Part shown: in pieces, positions 14,340 through 23,476 of the stretch
Position numbering within the stretch: the first letter of the stretch is position 1
Layout of the letters: each line of letters begins with the position of its first letter
From: an uncultured Oscillospiraceae bacterium
GTDB lineage: Bacteria > Bacillota > Clostridia > Oscillospirales > Acutalibacteraceae
Direction: 5' to 3'
DNA: 33,096 bases
Assembly (NCBI GenBank): GCA_900539855.1
Contig: UQDO01000025.1
Span: forward strand, 1 to 33,096
Made by a program: the position numbers and the translations under genes
Notes under the pieces: generated by a model
Told to the model about the DNA's origin: nothing
Seen by the model: the letters and a program-made list of their open reading frames with translations, nothing else
The model's database searches: none

Positions 14340-15314
14340 ATGAGTTCGCCGTTTTCCGTATCAATGGCAAAAATAATTAAAAACTTTAAGCTTGAGACAA
14401 TAGTCATGCCGTTGCCCGAGGAAAACATTTACATTTCAAACGTTGAGGTCAACCGACCGGGACTTCAGCTGTGCGGATTTTATCAGTATTTCGATAATGC
14501 ACGGATCCAGATAATAGGCAAAAGCGAGGAGGCATTCCTCACCGGATTTTCGGATGAAGAATATAAAAAGAGGGTGGGCGACTTTTTCGGTAAAAAGCCT
14601 GCCGCCGTCATTATATCGAGGGATCTTCCGGTCAGTGATTTCATGAAGGATGCGGCGCTTAAAAACAACGTGCCGCTGCTGAGAACTTCGGATGCGACTT
14701 CAAGCTTCATGTCGTCGCTGATATCCTTCCTGAATGTCGAGCTTGCGCCGAGGGTGACCCGTCACGGCGTTCTTGTCGAGGTGTACGGTGAGGGTCTGCT
14801 GATACTGGGTGAGAGCGGCGTCGGTAAAAGCGAAACTGCTATAGAGCTTGTAAAGCGCGGACACCGGCTTATAGCCGACGATGCGGTCGAGATACGCCGC
14901 GTGTCGTCAAGGTCGCTGGTTGGCTCGGCACCGGAAAACATACGTCATTTTATCGAGCTTCGCGGCATAGGTATTATAAATGCCAGACGTATATTCGGTA
15001 TAGGCGCGGTAAATCTTACATCAAAAATAGACCTTGTTATAAATCTTGAACAGTGGCAGTCGGAAAAGGTGTACGACCGTATGGGACTGGAGGATCAGAC
15101 CACCGATATACTGGGTATCAACGTTCCGTCGGTGACAATACCGGTAAAGCCGGGACGTAACCTTGCAGTCATAATCGAGGTTGCCGCCATGAACAACCGC
15201 CAGAAGAAAATGGGATACAATGCAGCGTATGAGCTGCTCAAGCGCCTCGGGATGTCTGAGGATATACCGGAATATGAAAGGGACAAGAACGAGGACAACG
15301 ATATTTTTCTGTGA
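14340..15314 (+). CDS. hprK: HPr kinase/phosphorylase
   Basis: Cytoplasmic bifunctional enzyme of 324 aa that phosphorylates and dephosphorylates Ser46 of HPr, the signal for CcpA-mediated catabolite repression in Firmicutes. The N-terminal domain (about 1-130) is the less conserved lobe. The catalytic domain has VTRHGVLVEVYGEGLLI, the P loop GESGVGKSE (about 157-165), LIADDAVEI and the family signature around HFIELRGIGIINARRIFG. ATG 14340 is chosen because AGGGGG lies about 9 nt upstream; the in-frame TTG at 14307 lacks this. It heads a run of same-strand genes with glucokinase next. Confidence 0.96.
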   Translation: MSSPFSVSMAKIIKNFKLETIVMPLPEENIYISNVEVNRPGLQLCGFYQYFDNARIQIIGKSEEAFLTGFSDEEYKKRVGDFFGKKPAAVIISRDLPVSDFMKDAALKNNVPLLRTSDATSSFMSSLISFLNVELAPRVTRHGVLVEVYGEGLLILGESGVGKSETAIELVKRGHRLIADDAVEIRRVSSRSLVGSAPENIRHFIELRGIGIINARRIFGIGAVNLTSKIDLVINLEQWQSEKVYDRMGLEDQTTDILGINVPSVTIPVKPGRNLAVIIEVAAMNNRQKKMGYNAAYELLKRLGMSEDIPEYERDKNEDNDIFL

Positions 15315-15347
15315 CTTTCAGGTCACACATCGAAAGGAATGGTCAAA

Positions 15348-16304
15348 ATGTATAATCTCGGAATAGATCTCGGAGGAACAAACATCGCCGCCGCCGTGGT
15401 GGACGAAAACTACAAAATAGTCGGTTCTGCAAGCGACAAGACCGGCTGTCCGGCTCCGGCAGAGATGATAGCCGACAATATGTGCAGGGTCGCCCTTGCC
15501 GCAGTAAAGAACGCAGGACTCAAAATAGACGATATAAATGAGGTCGGCGTGGGCTCACCCGGCAGCGTAAATCCCGAGAAGGGCGAAATATGCTATTCCG
15601 CAAACCTCGGATTTGCAAACACTAAACTCGGCAAAATGCTTGAAGACAGACTCGGCAAGCGCGTTTTCCTTGAAAATGACGCCAACGCCGCTGCATACGG
15701 TGAGATGATCGCAGGCGCAGGAAAGGGAACAAAAGATTTCATAGCCATAACGCTCGGTACCGGTGTCGGCGGAGGAGTTATCATGGACGGTAAAATGCTT
15801 ACCGGCTCCAATTTTGCCGGCGGTGAGCTGGGACACATAGTGATAGTAAAGGACGGCGCGCACTGCTCGTGCGGACGTGACGGCTGCTGGGAGGCATACG
15901 CCTCGGCTACCGGACTTATCCGTGAAACGAGAGAGGCAATGCAAAAGGATAAGCAGAGCAAGATGTGGGAGATCGCCGGCGGCAGCCTTGACAATGTAAA
16001 CGGCAGGACGGCATTCCAGGGTAAAAAGTCAGGAGACGAGACCGCAAAGCGCGTCGTAAAGGAATACTGCGATTATGTGGCTTGCGGACTGACCAACATA
16101 ATAAACATATTCCAGCCCGATATGGTCTGCATAGGCGGCGGCATATCGAAAGAGGGAGAGATACTTGCGGCTCCGGTAAGAGAATATGTGGAGCGTGAGA
16201 GATTCTCCAAAAACGTTGACAAGCAGACCATTATTAAGACCGCCCAGCTCGGCAACAATGCCGGTATAATCGGCGCGGCATTTATAGGCGATCTTTACAG
16301 ATAA
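15348..16304 (+). CDS. glk: ROK-family glucokinase
   Basis: Sugar kinase of 318 aa, phosphorylating glucose to glucose 6-phosphate. ROK features are the ATP phosphate loop LGIDLGGTN (near residue 4), NDANAAAYGE with the catalytic Asp, LGTGVGGGV, GELGHI, and the zinc-binding motif CSCGRDGCWE. ATG 15348 is used because AAAGGA (15333-15338) lies 9 nt before it; the ATG at 15339 would directly abut the ribosome binding site. It follows hprK by 33 bp with only a small hairpin between, so cotranscription is likely. Strict glucose specificity is inferred from the glucokinase-like ROK pattern and the glycolytic neighbours. Confidence 0.92.
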   Translation: MYNLGIDLGGTNIAAAVVDENYKIVGSASDKTGCPAPAEMIADNMCRVALAAVKNAGLKIDDINEVGVGSPGSVNPEKGEICYSANLGFANTKLGKMLEDRLGKRVFLENDANAAAYGEMIAGAGKGTKDFIAITLGTGVGGGVIMDGKMLTGSNFAGGELGHIVIVKDGAHCSCGRDGCWEAYASATGLIRETREAMQKDKQSKMWEIAGGSLDNVNGRTAFQGKKSGDETAKRVVKEYCDYVACGLTNIINIFQPDMVCIGGGISKEGEILAAPVREYVERERFSKNVDKQTIIKTAQLGNNAGIIGAAFIGDLYR

Positions 16305-16332
16305 TTTGATTTCAAAAGGGAGGCTCCTGACA

Positions 16333-17232
16333 TTGAGACTATCGGAATTTAAAGCAGCGGTCGAAGCGTTGGGAGCATCCTGCATACAAAATGAGCTGAT
16401 GTCGAAGCACACAAGCTTTTCGGTCGGCGGACCTGCCGATCTGTTCATAACCGTAGAAAATGCAGGAATAATGACAAAATTGCTGCCGCTGGCAGAAAGG
16501 TACTTAGTTCCGCTCACCGTTATAGGCAACGGTTCGAACCTGCTTGTTTCGGACAAAGGAGTAGAAGGTGCGGTCGTAAAATACTGTGACCGCAGTGTGA
16601 CTGTAAGCGGTGAAAAGATAATCTGCGGAGCCGGAGCAATGCTGTCGGCAGTGTCGGCAGCGGCAAGGGACAGCTCCCTTGGCGGCATGGAATTTGCTTA
16701 CGGTATACCGGGAAGTATCGGCGGCGCAGTCTATATGAACGCCGGAGCGTACGGCGGAGAAATAAAGGACGTTATTGAAAGCTGCATATCGGTTGACACA
16801 GACGGTACGGTCATAAAAAGAGAAAAGCATGAGCTTATGCTCGGCTACCGTGAAAGCGTTTACAAAGGGAACAGGGAAGTTATACTGTCGGCTGTTTTTG
16901 ATTTAAAAGCGGCTGACAAAGCGGAAATATCGGCGAAAATGGATGATTACATGGCGCGCAGACGGCAAAAGCAGCCGCTTGATATGCCGAGCGCAGGCAG
17001 CACCTTTAAGCGCCCGACCGGGTATTTTGCCGGGGCGCTCATTGAACAGTGCGGTCTTAAAGGTACGAGTGTCGGCGGTGCCGCGGTAAGCGAAAAGCAC
17101 GCCGGATTCATTGTAAATACCGGCGGCGCAACATGTGACGATATAAGAAGGCTTATAGAAAAGGTGGCGGCAGAGGTGCTGATGCAGACCGGAGTAAGGC
17201 TGGAGCCTGAGGTCATTTTCATAGGAAGATGA
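16333..17232 (+). CDS. murB: UDP-N-acetylmuramate dehydrogenase MurB
   Basis: Cytoplasmic FAD enzyme of 299 aa that reduces UDP-GlcNAc enolpyruvate to UDP-MurNAc, the second committed step of peptidoglycan synthesis. The FAD domain includes SVGGPADLF, VIGNGSNLLV and MEFAYGIPGSIGGAVYMNAG. The substrate domain has GYRESVY, the catalytic serine block SAGSTFKRP, and LEPEVIFIG with the terminal Glu. Compact type II form. The start appears to be TTG at 16333: GGGAGG (16318-16323) lies 9 nt before it, and this gives the usual length. The upstream TTG at 16306 would put the ribosome binding site inside the gene. Confidence 0.95.
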   Translation: MRLSEFKAAVEALGASCIQNELMSKHTSFSVGGPADLFITVENAGIMTKLLPLAERYLVPLTVIGNGSNLLVSDKGVEGAVVKYCDRSVTVSGEKIICGAGAMLSAVSAAARDSSLGGMEFAYGIPGSIGGAVYMNAGAYGGEIKDVIESCISVDTDGTVIKREKHELMLGYRESVYKGNREVILSAVFDLKAADKAEISAKMDDYMARRRQKQPLDMPSAGSTFKRPTGYFAGALIEQCGLKGTSVGGAAVSEKHAGFIVNTGGATCDDIRRLIEKVAAEVLMQTGVRLEPEVIFIGR

Positions 17233-17256
17233 CGACAAGATTTAAAGGAGATAGTT

Positions 17257-18117
17257 ATGGAACTGCTTATAGTGACGGGAATGTCGGGAGCCGGAAAATC
17301 CGTCGCGGCAAATGCGCTTGAGGACAGCGGCTTTTACTGTATAGACAATATACCGCCGGCACTTATAAAGCCGGTAGCCGAGCTGTCGCTGCGCGGACAG
17401 TCAGATCTCGGCAAGGTCGCGATAGTGACCGATATAAGAGGCGGCAAGATGTTCGGCGAGCTTATTCCAACCATAACATCACTGCGGCAAAGCGGATGCC
17501 CTTTGAAAATACTTTTCCTTGATGCAAGCGACGACAAGCTTATCAGAAGATACAAGGAAACAAGGCGGCGCCATCCGATGTCGGCAGGCTCGCGTATAAG
17601 CGTTTCGGAAGCCGTGAAAAAAGAACGCGAAATGATGAAGCCGCTCAAAAACATATCTGACTATATAATAGACACTACCATGACCTCGACGTCTACGCTC
17701 AAAGAACGTATAACCAACCTCTTTTTGGGTAATATGACCGACGGAATGACGATACAGTGCATGTCGTTCGGTTTTAAATACGGATGTGTGTCAGAGGCTG
17801 ACATTGTTTTTGACGTCAGGTGCCTTAAAAACCCGTTTTATGTTGAGAACCTCAGAAGCCATACAGGGCTTGAAGCTCCGGTAAAGGACTTTGTAATGGC
17901 GCTGCCGGAGACCAAGGAGCTTTCTAAAAGACTTTTTGCGCTCATCGATTACACCGTGCCCCTTTACTGCAAGGAGGGCAAGAGTCAGCTTGTTATAGCA
18001 ATAGGCTGTACCGGCGGCAAGCATCGCTCGGTCGTTTTTGCCGAGCTTATATATGAACATCTCAAAGCTAATAATTATCGCGCGGTGGTGGATCACCGCG
18101 ACATATCCAAGGAGTAA
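17257..18117 (+). CDS. rapZ: RNase adapter protein RapZ (YvcJ)
   Basis: P-loop nucleotide-binding protein of 286 aa. Walker A is GMSGAGKS (8-15), and YCIDNIPPALI and VTDIRGG follow. The C-terminal domain has MSFGFKYG, VFDVRCLKNPF and the signature IGCTGGKHRSV. In E. coli RapZ binds GlmY/GlmZ RNAs and GlcN6P to tune amino-sugar synthesis; in Bacillus YvcJ affects competence and cell-wall functions. AAAGGAG lies 8 nt before the ATG. The gene sits between murB and whiA, as in other Firmicutes, but yvcK, which usually separates rapZ and whiA, is missing. Confidence 0.96.
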   Translation: MELLIVTGMSGAGKSVAANALEDSGFYCIDNIPPALIKPVAELSLRGQSDLGKVAIVTDIRGGKMFGELIPTITSLRQSGCPLKILFLDASDDKLIRRYKETRRRHPMSAGSRISVSEAVKKEREMMKPLKNISDYIIDTTMTSTSTLKERITNLFLGNMTDGMTIQCMSFGFKYGCVSEADIVFDVRCLKNPFYVENLRSHTGLEAPVKDFVMALPETKELSKRLFALIDYTVPLYCKEGKSQLVIAIGCTGGKHRSVVFAELIYEHLKANNYRAVVDHRDISKE

Positions 18118-18120
18118 ACC

Positions 18121-18999
18121 GTGAATAATTCTTCGTACTGCCAGGAATTAAAGGCGGAGCTTTGCAGGCAAAAGCCGACCGGATGCTGCAGGACCGCCGA
18201 GTGTTACGGACTGCTGCTGTTCGGTCGGTCTTTTAACAGACAGAGTGTAGGAATATGCACAAAAAGCCGCGATACGGCTGAGCTTTATGCGTCGCTGCTT
18301 AAAATATGCTTCGGCGTACATGCTTTGAACAGCGGCACTACGGTCGATGTGCCGGGTGAGGCTGACCGCAGCAGGATAGTGAATTTTTATGAAGCCAAGG
18401 AGTCGGACTGGATACTTAATCCCAACTTTGTCAAAAGGACATGCTGTAGGAGAGCTTTTATCCGCGGCGCGTTTCTTGCCTGCGGCAGCGTCAACGATCC
18501 AAAAGTAAGCTATCATCTTGAATTTGCGGTAAAGGATCCGACCCTTGCGTTTGCGTTTTCCGCTTTTCTTGAGCTGTGCGGACATAAACCCAGACGGTCT
18601 CAGAGAAGCGGTGTTACCGCGCTTTATTACAATGACAGCTCGGTCATTGAAGAACTGCTCGGAAATATCGGTGCCGAAGGCTACAGCCTTGAGCTTATGG
18701 AGGTCAAGGTCGTAAAGGACATGAGAAACAAGCTCAATCGCCAGAACAATTTTGACACCGCAAACATATCAAAAACGGTCGATGCCGCTCTTGCACAGAC
18801 GGACGCCATAAAACATCTTGAGAACACCGGCAAGCTATACCTTTTGCCGCCCGAGCTGATCGAAGCGGCTGATCTGCGCCGGCAGAATCCGGAAGCGTCG
18901 CTGACCGAGCTTTGCAGGCTGTCGGGCGGTAAAATATCGCGCTCCGGCATGAATCACAGGCTGAAAAAAATAATTGATGCGGCAAGGGAAGACGGCTGA
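18121..18999 (+). CDS. whiA: DNA-binding protein WhiA
   Basis: Protein of 292 aa with a LAGLIDADG-endonuclease-like N-terminal fold (CRRAFIRGAFLACGSVNDP near the first third) and a C-terminal helix-turn-helix (SLTELCRLSGGKISRSGMNH). WhiA is a sporulation transcription factor in Streptomyces, and in Bacillus it influences cell division and chromosome segregation. The start is GTG at 18121 with AAGGAG 6 nt upstream, only 3 nt after the rapZ stop, so translation is probably coupled. The conserved NRQNNFDTANISKTVDAA stretch of the family is present. Confidence 0.95.
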   Translation: MNNSSYCQELKAELCRQKPTGCCRTAECYGLLLFGRSFNRQSVGICTKSRDTAELYASLLKICFGVHALNSGTTVDVPGEADRSRIVNFYEAKESDWILNPNFVKRTCCRRAFIRGAFLACGSVNDPKVSYHLEFAVKDPTLAFAFSAFLELCGHKPRRSQRSGVTALYYNDSSVIEELLGNIGAEGYSLELMEVKVVKDMRNKLNRQNNFDTANISKTVDAALAQTDAIKHLENTGKLYLLPPELIEAADLRRQNPEASLTELCRLSGGKISRSGMNHRLKKIIDAAREDG

Positions 19000-19030
19000 C
19001 CTTTAATATTATTTTGAAAGGAACAACGCA

Positions 19031-22000
19031 ATGACCGATTTCGTACATCTTCATGTGCATACCGAATACAGTCTGCTTGACGGTGCATGCAGGATAGAAG
19101 AACTGATCGCCGCGGCGGTAAGCTGCGGACAGAAGGCTCTTGCCGTGACCGATCACGGCGTAATGTACGGAAGCGTTGATTTTTATAAAGCGGCAAAAAA
19201 AGCCGGCATAAAGCCTATAATCGGCTGCGAGGTCTATGTAGCCCCAAGAACACGGTTTGATAAAATAAAGGAATATGACAGCAGCTATTCGCATCTTGTT
19301 TTGCTGTGCAAAAACGATATCGGCTACAAAAATCTCATTTACATGGTCTCAAAAAGCTTCACAGAAGGCTTTTACTCAAAGCCGAGAATAGACCGCGAGC
19401 TTTTGGAGGCTCACAGCGACGGGCTGATCGCTCTGTCCGCCTGCCTTTCGGGAGATATACCGAAAGCGCTTTTGGCAGGAGACTATGACGGAGGAAAGAC
19501 ACAGGCGCAGTGGTACAATTCCGTTTTCGGAAACGGCAACTTTTATCTCGAACTGCAGGATCACGGACTTGCCGAACAGCAAAGGATAAATCCTCAGATA
19601 ATAAAAATATCAAGGGAGACCGGTATACCGCTTGTCGCCACTAATGATGTACATTATGTGAAAAAGCAGGACGCAGAGGTTCAGAAGGTGCTTATCTGCA
19701 TAGGCACGAACCATACGCTTAATGAAAAAACAGGACTTGAATTTGAAAACGACGAGTTTTATTTGAAAACCGGCGACGAAATGGCGGAGCTGTTCCCCGA
19801 TGAAGCTATAAAAAACACTCTTGAAATAGCCGATAAATGCAATTTTGATTTTGATTTCGGCAAGATAAAACTCCCGTTCTTTGATATAGGCGACAAAAAT
19901 CATGCGGAATTCCTGCGTGAGCAGTGCGAGCAGGGCGCGCGGCGCATATATGGCGAGGTACTGCCGGACGAGGTCAAAAAAAGGATAGACTATGAACTTG
20001 GCGTTATAGAACGCATGGGGTATGTGGATTATTTCCTTATAGTCGCCGATTTTGTTATGTTTGCAAAATCGCACGGCATACCGGTGGGACCCGGCAGAGG
20101 CTCGGGTGCCGCAAGCATAGTAGCCTACTGCATAGGAATAACCGGCATCGATCCGCTGAAATATGACCTTATATTTGAAAGATTTCTTAATCCGGAACGT
20201 GTTTCAATGCCGGATTTCGATATAGATTTCTGCTATATAAGGCGGCAGGAGGTCATAGATTACGTAATATCAAAGTACGGCTCGGATCATGTCGCTCAGA
20301 TAGTGACCTTCGGTACAATGGCTGCGCGCGCGGCGGTAAGGGATGTCGGCAGGGCTATGGATATACCGTATGCCGCATGCGATAAAATAGCAAAGCTTAT
20401 ACCGCGTGAGCTTGGCATGACCCTGAAACAGGCTATTGAAAAAACGCCGGAGTTAAGGGAAATGTGCCAGACCGACGCTACGGCAAAAAGGCTGCTCGAC
20501 ATGGCGATGAGGGTCGAGGGTATGCCGAGACACGCGTCAACACACGCGGCAGGGGTGGTAATAACCGACCGCCCGGTAGACGAATATGTCCCACTGAGCG
20601 TAAACGAAGGCGCGGCGGTCACGCAGTATACCATGACGGCATTGGACGAGCTGGGGCTTTTGAAAATGGACTTTTTAGGGCTTCGCAACCTTACGGTCAT
20701 AGATGATACCTGCAAAATGGTGGCAAGCCAGCTGCCGGGATTTTCGGTCAGTAAAATACCCGAAAACGATAAAGAAACGATGAAAATGATGTCGGCAGGC
20801 AGAACCGACGGCGTGTTCCAGTTTGAGTCGGGCGGAATAAGAGGGGTGCTGCAGTCCTTCAGACCCGAAAAAATCGAGGATCTTATAGCCATAACCTCAC
20901 TTTACCGTCCGGGACCTATGGACTCGATACCAAAATATATTGAAAACAGGCACAATCCACAGAAAATAAAGTACCGTACCGAACTTTTAAGACCGATACT
21001 TGAGGTCACCTACGGGTGCATAGTTTATCAGGAGCAGGTCATGCAGATATTCCGCACTCTTGCAGGATATTCCTTAGGCCGCGCCGATATTGTAAGGCGT
21101 GCAATGGCAAAGAAAAAACACGACGTTATGCAAAAGGAGCGGCAGTCGTTCATTTACGGCGAAAAGGACAAGGACGGCAATACTATATGTGACGGCGCCG
21201 TTGCAAGGGGCGTCTCTGAAAAGGATGCCGCCGAGATATTCGACGAAATGAGCGCGTTCAGCTCGTATGCCTTCAATAAGTCACACGCGGCGGCGTATGC
21301 GTATGTTGCGTATATAACCGCATATTTAAAATGTCATTTTGAAAAGCAATATATGGCGGCGCTGCTCACAAGCGTTATGGACAACCCATCGAGGTTTTCA
21401 AGGTATATCGCCGAGTGTGCCAAGGATAAGATCAAAATACTTCCGCCGTCGGTAAATGACAGCGGAAGGCAGTTCACGGCAGGACAGAACGGCATACGGT
21501 TCGGACTGCTTGCCGTCAGGAATATAGGCGGCGGACTGGTCGATTCACTGATACGCGAACGCGAAAACGGTGATTTTAAATCCCCTTACGATTTTTGCAG
21601 CCGCATGTATGGCAACGACCTTAACAGGCGTGCCGTCGAAAGCCTTATATTAAGCGGCGCTTTTGATTGCTTCGGTTTTCCGAGAAAACAGCTTCTGCAG
21701 AATATGGAACCCATGCTGGGTCACATCGAATCGGTCAAAAAGTATTCGGCAGGCGGTCAGCTCGACCTGTTTGGCTCCGGGGATAGCCCGGAAGACACCT
21801 TTACCATGAAGCCGACCGACGAAATGCCGCGGTATGAGCTGCTTTCCGGTGAAAAACAGGTCACGGGAATGTATATATCGGGACATCCTCTTGCCTCTTA
21901 TTCAAAGGCGTGCTCCGAAAACGGGCTTACGCGGTCGTTCGATCTTACCGATACCGAGAAAAATCAGCGGCTTGACGGCAAGACCGTTTCTATGATAGCC

Positions 22001-22498
22001 ATGATATCGGGCGTCAGAAAGAAAATGACCAGATCCGACGAAACGATGGCGATAGTCGAGGTCGAGGATATGTACGGGTCGCTGAGCGTGCTCGTTTTCC
22101 CGAAAATATACGCAAGGAGTGCCGCGCTGCTCAACGCGAATGCGGTGCTTAAGATAACCGGCAGGGTGCAGGTGGACGAAAACGGCACGGCGGAAATAAT
22201 CTGCATGTCGCTGGAACCCGTAAAAAAGGACAATGAGACTGCTGCCGGCGCCGGAAGGTCTGAAAAGCAGATAAAAAGGGGACTGTATCTTAAGGTCCCG
22301 TCCATTGACAGCGAGCGGTATATAAAGGCACGCAGGATCATGGATGTTTTCGATGGCGATACACCCGTTATAATAAAACCGGAGGACAGCAGCTCGGCAC
22401 TGCTTTCCCCAAGGTCCGGGTGGGTCATGATGAATGATGTTATGCTGAGGTGCCTTAAAGAGCTTCTCGGCAGCGATAATGTAAAATTTGTTGATTAA
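19031..22498 (+). CDS. dnaE: DNA polymerase III alpha subunit DnaE
   Basis: Replicative polymerase subunit of 1155 aa, full length for DnaE1. The N-terminal PHP domain has HVHTEYSLLDG, TDHGVMYG and NDVHY. The palm carries VGPGRGSGAASIVAYCIGI and the catalytic aspartates of MPDFDIDFC, and the fingers include YRPGPMDSIP and YQEQVMQI. An HhH region and an internal beta-clamp-binding motif QLDLF (from residue 910) follow. Near the C terminus, an OB-fold domain begins around KTVSMIAMISGVRKK. AAAGGAAC lies before the ATG. Most clostridia also have PolC, so DnaE may share synthesis with it. The reading frame is intact throughout. Confidence 0.97.
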   Translation: MTDFVHLHVHTEYSLLDGACRIEELIAAAVSCGQKALAVTDHGVMYGSVDFYKAAKKAGIKPIIGCEVYVAPRTRFDKIKEYDSSYSHLVLLCKNDIGYKNLIYMVSKSFTEGFYSKPRIDRELLEAHSDGLIALSACLSGDIPKALLAGDYDGGKTQAQWYNSVFGNGNFYLELQDHGLAEQQRINPQIIKISRETGIPLVATNDVHYVKKQDAEVQKVLICIGTNHTLNEKTGLEFENDEFYLKTGDEMAELFPDEAIKNTLEIADKCNFDFDFGKIKLPFFDIGDKNHAEFLREQCEQGARRIYGEVLPDEVKKRIDYELGVIERMGYVDYFLIVADFVMFAKSHGIPVGPGRGSGAASIVAYCIGITGIDPLKYDLIFERFLNPERVSMPDFDIDFCYIRRQEVIDYVISKYGSDHVAQIVTFGTMAARAAVRDVGRAMDIPYAACDKIAKLIPRELGMTLKQAIEKTPELREMCQTDATAKRLLDMAMRVEGMPRHASTHAAGVVITDRPVDEYVPLSVNEGAAVTQYTMTALDELGLLKMDFLGLRNLTVIDDTCKMVASQLPGFSVSKIPENDKETMKMMSAGRTDGVFQFESGGIRGVLQSFRPEKIEDLIAITSLYRPGPMDSIPKYIENRHNPQKIKYRTELLRPILEVTYGCIVYQEQVMQIFRTLAGYSLGRADIVRRAMAKKKHDVMQKERQSFIYGEKDKDGNTICDGAVARGVSEKDAAEIFDEMSAFSSYAFNKSHAAAYAYVAYITAYLKCHFEKQYMAALLTSVMDNPSRFSRYIAECAKDKIKILPPSVNDSGRQFTAGQNGIRFGLLAVRNIGGGLVDSLIRERENGDFKSPYDFCSRMYGNDLNRRAVESLILSGAFDCFGFPRKQLLQNMEPMLGHIESVKKYSAGGQLDLFGSGDSPEDTFTMKPTDEMPRYELLSGEKQVTGMYISGHPLASYSKACSENGLTRSFDLTDTEKNQRLDGKTVSMIAMISGVRKKMTRSDETMAIVEVEDMYGSLSVLVFPKIYARSAALLNANAVLKITGRVQVDENGTAEIICMSLEPVKKDNETAAGAGRSEKQIKRGLYLKVPSIDSERYIKARRIMDVFDGDTPVIIKPEDSSSALLSPRSGWVMMNDVMLRCLKELLGSDNVKFVD

Positions 22499-22511
22499 AA
22501 GGGGTGCTTTT

Positions 22512-23255
22512 ATGAAGGTAATGATGATTGGAGCTCATAACGACGACTGCGAGTACAATGCCGGCGGTACTGCCGCACTGCTGGCGGCTAAAGGCTGCGA
22601 GGTGCTGTTTGTAAATCCTGCCTGCATAATACACAATCAGTCGCTTTCCGATGAAACCATTGACGCGTGGAGAAAAATGGAGATAAATGCGGCAAGACTG
22701 CTCGGCGCCGATAAAATAATCATGGACGACCGCAAGGCAAGGATATTTGACAACAGCCGTGAAACGGTCGAAAAGCTCGAGAAGATAATACTTGACTTTA
22801 GACCGGAGATGGTGTTCATACATTGGCCGATGGACAACCATGTCGAGCACCGCATGGTCGCCAAGACCGCATATAAGGCAATATCGATAGCCTGTGTGCA
22901 CGGTGCGCCTATCAAAGAAATATATGCTTTTGAAGCCGGCATTTCACAGACCACGAATTATTTTTCTCCGCACTTCGGCATTGAAATAACATCGGTCATG
23001 GATAAAGTGGAGGAGAGTCTAAGATCCTTCAGCACCGAGGCAGCGCAGGGCGACTGGCTTGTAAAAACAAAGCGCGTGCAGGCAAATTACCGCGGTCTCG
23101 ACCTTATCACGCTCGGCAGATACGCCGAGGTGTTCAGGATAGTGAAGTTCCCGGATAAAAACAATGATTTTGCTATAAGGGAGCTGCTGCTCGACGAGTT
23201 CAGGTGGTACGGCAGGGGCATGTATCCGGCAATGGGCACCGAATATTTTGAATAA
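22512..23255 (+). CDS. PIG-L/LmbE-family deacetylase
   Basis: Cytoplasmic protein of 247 aa in the zinc-dependent N-acetylglucosaminyl deacetylase-like family. The first zinc motif is GAHNDDCEYNAGGT, a variant of the usual AHPDDE with Asn for Pro. The later motif HWPMDNHVEHRMVAKTAYKA supplies the HxxDH-type ligands. Substrates across the family include GlcNAc-phosphatidylinositol, mycothiol and bacillithiol precursors and chitooligosaccharides; none can be assigned here. AAAAGGGGTG overlaps the dnaE stop and places the start at ATG 22512, 13 bp after dnaE. It could be the last gene of the hprK-dnaE run, since pfkA has its own promoter. Confidence 0.82.
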   Translation: MKVMMIGAHNDDCEYNAGGTAALLAAKGCEVLFVNPACIIHNQSLSDETIDAWRKMEINAARLLGADKIIMDDRKARIFDNSRETVEKLEKIILDFRPEMVFIHWPMDNHVEHRMVAKTAYKAISIACVHGAPIKEIYAFEAGISQTTNYFSPHFGIEITSVMDKVEESLRSFSTEAAQGDWLVKTKRVQANYRGLDLITLGRYAEVFRIVKFPDKNNDFAIRELLLDEFRWYGRGMYPAMGTEYFE

Positions 23256-23312
23256 AACGGGATGACACCCGGTATACAGTAAAAAATCTAAAACATATAT
23301 TAAAACTTCTGC

Positions 23313-23341
23313 TTGACATAAGACTCAAATGGTTATATTAT
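23313..23341 (+). promoter_or_regulatory. Sigma-A promoter of pfkA
   Basis: A consensus TTGACA (23313-23318) lies 17 bp before TATTAT (23336-23341). The predicted leader is about 128 nt. It contains a cre-like site and a hairpin (CCGTCGGCA pairing with TGCC-GCT-GACGG) at 23396-23427. Confidence 0.75.
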
Positions 23342-23372
23342 TCATACTATGGGGCAATTTACAAATGTGGGG

Positions 23373-23386
23373 CGAAAGCGCTTGGA
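23373..23386 (+). promoter_or_regulatory. Candidate CcpA (cre) site in the pfkA leader
   Basis: CGAAAGCGCTTGGA matches 11 of 14 positions of TGAAAGCGCTTTCA, a strong cre sequence, including the central AAAGCGCTT. It lies about 25-38 nt past the predicted start, where bound CcpA could block elongation. Chance cannot be excluded. Confidence 0.4.
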
Positions 23387-23476
23387 TGTGTTGCCCGTCG
23401 GCAGAGTTCCGTTTGCCGCTGACGGATCTTTTAATGTGTTTATTACGACTAAAAGCGGCGGAATGGAGTTTTTGTT

